In this document: positions 58,146 to 64,000 of the stretch, one piece after another
Numbering within the stretch: the first letter of the stretch is position 1
How the letters are laid out: every line of letters begins with the position of its first letter
NCBI GenBank assembly: GCA_020726505.1
Contig: JAHLEZ010000008.1
Location: 124,001-188,000 of the forward strand
DNA from: Leptodontidium sp. MPI-SDFR-AT-0119
Lineage: Eukaryota > Ascomycota > Leotiomycetes > Helotiales > Leptodontidiaceae
DNA length: 64,000 nucleotides
Reading direction: 5' to 3'
The notes under the pieces: model-generated
Told to the model about the DNA's origin: nothing
What the model saw: only the letters and a program-made list of their open reading frames with translations
The model's database searches: none
Position numbers and translations under genes: made by a program

Positions 58146-61100
58146 ACATGCACGCTCCACACGCTGGCGTCGCCGACAACATTTCTTCAGCTAAATAAAC
58201 CTGGCCCCGATAACTGTCACTCACTTCCACGAGCAACCGTCGCGACACGAAACTTGAAGCTAACACGTCGGTATCGAGGCTTTGGTGTTAAGGAGCTGGT
58301 ACGAGGACGCACCCCCAGTCTTTGAAGGGGGGGACGACATGCTGCCGCACATCAAAATCATCAAAATGATCGCCAAACCGACTTCGTACTGCCAAGAACC
58401 ACGATTCAGGACACCTCAGCACCACAACAAGCACGAAGAAGAGCCTATGCAGCCCTGAGCAAGTCAGAGAGAACATTGGCCCCGCGCTACAAGAACACCT
58501 ATCTCTCGGAGCAAAACTCAACAAGAAACCAGCGCCCTTATAAACTACCTGCCGCATGCGAACACACGACAGGTTTAAAACGAGACTGCCATCATCAAGC
58601 CAACGATATTCCAGGCGGCAAAAAGTAACTTCGTTTGAATGGGCCAGTTGTCGGGCTCGATCCGCAGGACTAGATTCCAAAACGGCAGGTTGAACCTGTG
58701 GCCTAGGCCAGAAATTCGAGTCCAACGTGCTAGACACCCCGAAGAATACAGACGCAACATACCCAGGCGCCAACTCTCGGCAATTGATAAAAAGAGAGGA
58801 AACAACGAAGCAAGTCCATTGTTCCCAGGGACAAAGCCAACACCCACAGAGCCATCAACCCCAATGTAGCGCACAGCGATCTATGAAGGACAACACCAAG
58901 AGCACCATCGACAAACTAGCCTTGAACCGGTAAGCAGATCACACGATCTATGTAAGGCAGGCAGAAGTCTAGGAAATCTCCCAGCGAAGAGCCAACAACA
59001 CGCTCGGAATCAGAGCCGTGCTCTCTGAAACCTTAAGTCAACAACCACAATATAGCCAACGCCAACCCCACCCCACGTGCTAGAGATCTGAGCATGCCAT
59101 CGGCCGACGACCCCTAGCTGGTGAACCTTTCAGGGATCGAGTGTTAGTCGACTACCCCCAATCAGCTCTGTCCAAAGTCTCTCGCCTGCTAGGTCAGGGC
59201 CCCTTCTGCATATACGTCGATACCTCCCAGTCCCTTCCCGTCGGAAAGTCTGAAAGAATAAAGACTTCTCTTGCCGTTCACCAGTGCTAGTAGACAAGAG
59301 GTAGCATACTTCGCACTCAGAGTGCTAGCAGGAGACTGCAAGTTATGGACAACTTTCAAATATGGTACAATGGTTCTGCGACTATGACAGACCTGCAAGC
59401 AGGAGTGCCGCCATTCCAGGCTCGCATCAACATCGCTGAAGCAATGAAGACTCCATACCCTCGACCTCCAGCCAGGTTCAGCAATGAGTACTAGCAACCA
59501 ATCAAGGCTAAGGGTGCGACCCTAGGTGTTCTCATGGATGTTTCGTCACCGCCTACTGCATCATTCCGAGAGGTGTCGTTAGGTAGAACGGACAGGGACA
59601 AAGCCAACAACCCACAGAGCAACCGGTCAAGAGTCAAGTCTAGCTTCGACCTCAAGATCAACAACAAGTTCTTCAACCCCTATTAAAGAACTGAAGCAAT
59701 CAAGAGACCTTAACCATGACTGAACCACCATTCCGAGAAGATCTCTAGCCAACAGGACCCCACAGCATGCCATCATATGCTTAGCTACTGCCAGCTCAAC
59801 AGTGCTTGAGTTGACTAAACTCTTTTGCCCCCAGAAAGCTCAGCTGTTTCAAAGACCCTCTGTTAGCTTCAACAACGGGAGGTGACTTACCTGTCAAGGG
59901 GAGAAGGGGCCATTTCCACCACACTAAGAACCAAGAACCTATTGTAGCCTCCCAACCCTGCTCGGCGCATTACGACCGTTAGTTTGCCCATTCCTCCCGG
60001 CTTTCTGCCATAAACCTTCGAAATTGGCGGATCCAGCCTCCACCCCATCCAACCAACCGATTGATGAGAGACTGGCGGAATGATGCCACCTATCTTCAGC
60101 AGTGTGACTTGCGCAGGTGCAACAAGAGCGTATCTGTGGAGGGACCCGAAAACTACTCAGTGACCCATTACCAAGGGAAGATCAGTACGGCGCGACACGC
60201 ACGTTCTAAACCCGAGGGGTGGAGTTTGATGCGGGTAGTCGCACGAGGTGGCCTTGATTCCCATTGGTTTACGAACCTGAAGAAGACAGATGGCATCGTT
60301 TCCTTGACCTGTAGAGAGAGAATGTAAGCACCGGCGCTGCGAAGAGGTTGGACAGTTTGATACTCAGCTGGATGACGTCAAGGTGAAGTTTTGGAGTTCA
60401 CTTTGGTTACTTCTCAAAACACGAGTTGAGGACTGAAGACAGTGGTCGCACTGCGATTGGTGTGGGAAAGGTGTTGGCATAATCTGTGAATGGCTAGTCA
60501 AGTACAGGAGAAGAGATGGGAGCATAACTCACGAAGTTGAGGCGCGTTGAGACCTCTATAGTGTTGACCTTTGGTGTTGAAGCTGAGAGCGTTTGGGCTG
60601 AGATAAAGCGAACCGATTTTGATGGCACCTCCAAGGTGGCTGACAACGAAGGACTCTTCTCGAAGGTCTACGACGAGTTAGCAGAGCTCAGATAGTGTTG
60701 TGGAAGGTCAACTCACCGCGTTGAGGCGACTTGACTTCATGCTGAAGTTACTGTTTGGAGATTGAGGTGCGGAATGCTGAGGAGAGACTGCGCACAGGTC
60801 AACGCAGGTGTTGTGTTGAAGTTGTTGCTCGACAGGAAGAAAAGCAAGGAAAAGCTCTCTGCTACGTCACCTCTACGACTAGGCAACAGCGAAGTTGAAG
60901 GTGTTGAGCTCCAATGGCGCGCTGAAGTTGATGGTGAAGGCCAAAGTTGTTGTCCTAAAGGTACCGAATATGGAGAAGTTGGCGGCAGAGAGACCTCTGA
61001 GAGTACTGGAGTCATGGTAGCTGAAGTCATCGTTGAACGGAAGGAGATCTTGCCTTGGTGGTGTGGAGAAAAGTGATGGTGAAGTCGATCTTGACATGAG

Positions 61101-61470
61101 CTTGGCGGGGAAGTTTGCTTTCTTTGGAGGTGTTGCAACGAGAGAAGGTGTAGGAGGTGTTGTTTGATTAATGGAAAGAAGGAGGAAAGAGATCGAGACG
61201 CATTGAGGTGCTTTATGGAGAGAATGGTGTCAAGGAGAGATTGTTGTATTTGGAAAGTTGAAGTTGGAAGGTTGGTGGGGGAGAGCCAGCCTTATGTAGG
61301 GGGGCAGGAAGGTGCTAAGCGAGACGATTGTTTGCTTCAAAGGTGACAGGTCAACTATCACGGGACTTTGTATGCACTGGCTGCATAGCATCCTGCTGAC
61401 GATTTGAGACGCTCTGATTGGTTGTTTACTTCTTTCTGGTATATATTGCTCGAGGACGAGCAGAGTCTTT
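58146..61470. other. Long 3' region of the Ty3 element
   Basis: About 3.3 kb between pol and the polypurine tract. Open frames are short and occur on both strands over the same bases (for instance 58288-58773 minus, 60737-61138 minus against 60762-61076 plus), with no family I recognise. A second GAAGGGGGGGACG is found at 58324-58336. From 60520 to 61160 words such as GTTGAGG and GTTGAAG recur many times, giving G/T-rich sequence. It could be a captured host segment, a fused second element or a long 3' UTR. Confidence 0.55.
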
Positions 61471-61483
61471 GAAGGGGGGGACG
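61471..61483 (+). promoter_or_regulatory. Polypurine tract of the Ty3 element
   Basis: GAAGGGGGGGACG ends two bases before the 3' LTR, the right place for plus-strand DNA priming. Two other copies occur inside the element at 54390 and 58324. Confidence 0.75.
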
Positions 61484-61485
61484 CA

Positions 61486-61765
61486 TGTGGCGGGGACAGC
61501 CGCTAATTTCTTTTGTCACATGACTGGGCTGGTCCTTCGCACATATAAGGAGCCAACACTTGACTACAGAACGTCAAGAACGCAACACCAGATATATTCT
61601 ATTTATTAGAACCTTTTCCCTCCCCTCCTTTGCCGATTCGTACTCTCCAGATATGTGATATCTTTAGATTTGATTGATCTGTTATTTACAGAGCCTAGAA
61701 TCTCCTCCGGTGGCTCGCTACATGCTACCCTCTTGTTGTGTGGATTGGGGTTCGTCCCTCCCACA
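61486..61765 (+). repeat. 3' LTR of the Ty3 element
   Basis: 280 bp, no difference from the 5' LTR seen on reading, followed by CTAG. Confidence 0.93.
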
Positions 61766-61769
61766 CTAG

Positions 61770-64000
61770 TTTTGGAAACGATTTAAGTACTTAACGGCAG
61801 CAGCTAAAAATATAAGTAACCGTTAGCTAAATCGTTAGATTATCAGAGACTGAGTCAAAATCTCTCTTTTCCCTTTGTTATTAAAGTATTAAATTACTAG
61901 CCTTAACTTCTTATATAAAGCTAACGTCTCCTTGCCTTTAATCTCGTCTACTATTCTTAACTTAAAGATGCGGTAGCCTCTTACTCTAGGGTCGTCCTTA
62001 TAAATAAGCACAAAAACACCTCTTTTAATAAGTGCTTCGTATTCCGTCCTTCGAGACTACTAAAATAATAGTCTAAGCGCTATAATCTTCCCTTTAGCGC
62101 GAAGTCTAATAAATAACTCCCGGTCCCTTATCTCCTTCTTAGTTAAAAACACTTTAGTATTATAATTGTCATTAATAGTTAATAAATCTAAGATGTGTTT
62201 CGTAAATGAAATTTCGATAGCGATTTGGGGTAAGTTTAATACTATTTTAGTAGCGTTTCTAATCGAGGATCCTAGATATTACTCATAAATATCCTTTAGT
62301 AAGTTTTCTTTTTGTCGTTTAACGCTAAAGGTGTCTATCTTAAAGGGACGAATTGTCGTCGATTAGAACGTACGTATTCTCTTATTTCTTATATTGATCC
62401 TATATAATTCTCCCTTAATACCTAAGAAATCGTAAGGTCCTGTCTATCCTTTACCCTCCCGATATACTAAAACTTAATTATTGAGGTAGAGACCGTGAAT
62501 ATAAGTGGTTCTAAGGCCGTTTCGTATAGTTAACGTATTATTAACTTTACGCGTAATATAAATTTTCTATACTTCCTTTATAACTTTCTTAATCGTAACC
62601 GCACGTTGCTCGACTAACGGATTTGGGGAGTCTAACTCTGTCATTCTAAGGTATGCGCCGAAAACAAGTAATATAGGGATAAGCCTATTAAATCTAACTA
62701 TATCGTTCACTGTTTTTACTACTATTTATAATTAGTCTTCGTCGCTTAACTTAAGGTACTCTTTTATAACGATTTCATAGGCACGGCGTAATAGGCGGTA
62801 GTATCGCTCCACTTTACTAATTAAATAGTATACCTTAACAAGTACTAGCTTAGGGGTACTACCCATAGATCTAAGTGTACTCCGAAACTCCTCAGAATTG
62901 AAATTAGTGCTATAGTCGTACACGACGAAATCCGGAGGTTTAAAGTAAGTGTTAATTTATATTAACTTAAATACGTTAAAGGTAGCCCGAGCCGTAGCGG
63001 AACTAGGGGCCTTTCGGAGTAGTTTCGCCGCACTAAAACCTGTTACCTTATCTACTATATAAAAGGTATATCGTTCTTTAAATATTACGATATTAACGTA
63101 AACTATATAATTAAAGTCGACGTCGTCTTGTAACTTGAAGCGGAACTTATGTGGAGCATCTGCGTGTTTCTAGCAATACTCACATATCTCTTTAACCCTT
63201 AATATAACTTCCGAGTCATACTTATGGCTAGCTTGATCTAGTAAGTGTTATAAACGTCTTACTAAAGGGTGTCCGAAACGCCTATAAAGCCGACGTATTT
63301 CTAGTTCAGTTAGGTGGCATGTATTTATCGTTCTAGTAAAAGTGTCTAGTAATTAACAATATTAATCTAAAAGTAGCTATAAATGCCTATACTTCCGTAT
63401 AATTAAGTGTTTTATGTCGCCCTAAATCAAGACGTTACACAAGTTATTATACTGCGTATTTAGCGCATCTAGTTATTATAAACAAACCAGAAATAAGATA
63501 TCTGTGTCTACGATTTAGAAGTCTATTTCTCTAGTTAGAGTGTTAACTGTAGTAACCCCTAAAGACAGTCGCGAACCGGCACTAAATGTGATCCGGCTCT
63601 GGCCCGCCTAGTTAGTGTCAAACTTGACATCTTGAATTCGCTATAAAGCTCGTAGTTAGTTAATCTCTCTCGTGTTTTTATTAAATGCCCCTATATTAAT
63701 TAATAGTCCTTGAAAAAATCTGTCTATTTATTGCGTTATATAAGCTTCACTAGGAGCGGGTCTCTTGATTTTACTTTCTAAGATATAAGTAGCCTTCCTC
63801 TCCTTAAGTTACCCTATGACTTCTCGTGTATTATATTGTGCCTCACTTACTATAAATATAGTCGTGAAGTTTATAGTGTTATTACTATTATCGTCGTCAG
63901 AACTCTCTAAAGAGTCGTTAATATCTATTAAAGTGTTTAAATCCGCATCTTAGTAACTTCTTAAATAGTATTCGGATATAGTCTAGTTTTAGTCTGAATT
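61770..64000 (-). pseudogene. Ty1/copia pol, 5' part (integrase), RIP-decayed, runs off the window
   Basis: On the minus strand the integrase core is recognisable: TFYIVDKVTGFSAAKLLRKA near 63000-63070, then VYDYSTNFNSEEFRSTLRSM and KVERYYRLLRRAYEIVI at 62732-62923, the usual D...E pattern of copia integrase with N-F-S-S-x-E-F. CKYC-like cysteine codons near 63165-63195 may be the GAG-pre-integrase zinc site. The remaining sequence to the window edge is AT-rich with many stops. It is continuous in orientation and order with the RT/RNase H part at 48374-49619, so the two are halves of one element split by the Ty3 insertion. Confidence 0.78.

Larger units (their letters stand above)
49620..61765 (+). 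mobile_element. Full-length, young Ty3/gypsy LTR retrotransposon (12.1 kb)
   Basis: Two 280-bp LTRs that I cannot distinguish base by base (49620-49899 and 61486-61765) enclose a Gag-Pro frame, a Pol frame, a candidate primer-binding site and a polypurine tract. CTAG before the 5' LTR (49616-49619) and after the 3' LTR (61766-61769) is a 4-bp target duplication. Composition is normal and both large frames are open, in contrast to the AT-rich copia element it split. Order RT, RNase H, integrase places it in Ty3/gypsy. It is probably a recent, possibly still competent insertion. A 3.3-kb segment after pol makes it unusually long. Confidence 0.93.

Noticed and set aside
58288..58773. 161-codon antisense frame after pol, as an envelope candidate
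   Set aside because: It lies antisense to the element, overlaps plus-strand frames and lacks the signal peptide and membrane anchor pattern of an envelope protein.
60737..61138. Opposing 133- and 104-codon frames near the 3' LTR
   Set aside because: Both arise from the low-complexity GTTGAAG-rich sequence; low-complexity translations on both strands are expected by chance.

Overview
The window is nuclear DNA of a filamentous ascomycete, probably a pezizomycete-type mould (the class cannot be fixed from the sequence alone). The genes have 44-75 nt introns with GTRNGT donors and CTRAY branch points. Two HET-domain genes, a PTH11-like rhodopsin-fold receptor, secreted enzymes, an NLP-family protein and fungal Ty1/copia, Ty3/gypsy, Tc1/mariner and pogo elements are present. 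Gene islands of ordinary composition alternate with AT-rich islands full of transition-type decay (TAA/TAG in place of CAA/CAG/TGG), which looks like repeat-induced point mutation (RIP).

Layout. 1.3-4.9 kb: a FAD monooxygenase and a secreted lactonase-fold beta-propeller protein. 5.4-9.4 kb: a complete but decayed 4-kb TA-flanked DNA transposon with 82-bp inverted repeats. 9.7-10.5 kb: a secreted GH114 glycosidase. 11.9-12.4 kb: two MITE-like inverted repeats. 13.3-17.0 kb: a HET/NB-ARC NLR-type gene broken by a frameshift and two stops. 18.0-19.8 kb: a Tc1/mariner fragment and an intact NLP-family gene with a degenerate heptapeptide. 22.3-23.8 kb: a PTH11-like membrane receptor. 26.1-32.3 kb: an AT-rich island with a complete decayed pogo-like element and a solo LTR with a 5-bp target duplication. 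32.4-34.6 kb: a wrecked gene similar to bacterial Tc insecticidal toxin B/C subunits. 35.2-37.1 kb: a secreted L-amino-acid oxidase. 38.7-42.6 kb: a large C2H2 zinc-finger gene with two in-frame stops. 43.7-45.7 kb: an intact HET-6-type gene. 45.7-64.0 kb: a second AT-rich island, in which a RIP-decayed copia element on the minus strand is split by a young 12.1-kb Ty3/gypsy element with LTRs that look identical.

The intact host genes are mostly secreted or surface functions (lactonase-fold protein, GH114, NLP, amino-acid oxidase, PTH11-like receptor) plus self/non-self recognition (HET). Together with the nested transposons this looks like a fast-evolving accessory region. I see no secondary-metabolite core gene and no evidence that the genes form one pathway. 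The most interesting items are the Gag-Pro/Pol junction of the Ty3 element (a GGGAAAA slippery heptamer six bases before the stop, then a perfect 7-bp stem), its unexplained 3.3-kb 3' region bounded by two copies of the polypurine tract, the Tc-toxin-like relic, and an antisense cysteine-rich gene lying beyond the copia pol.
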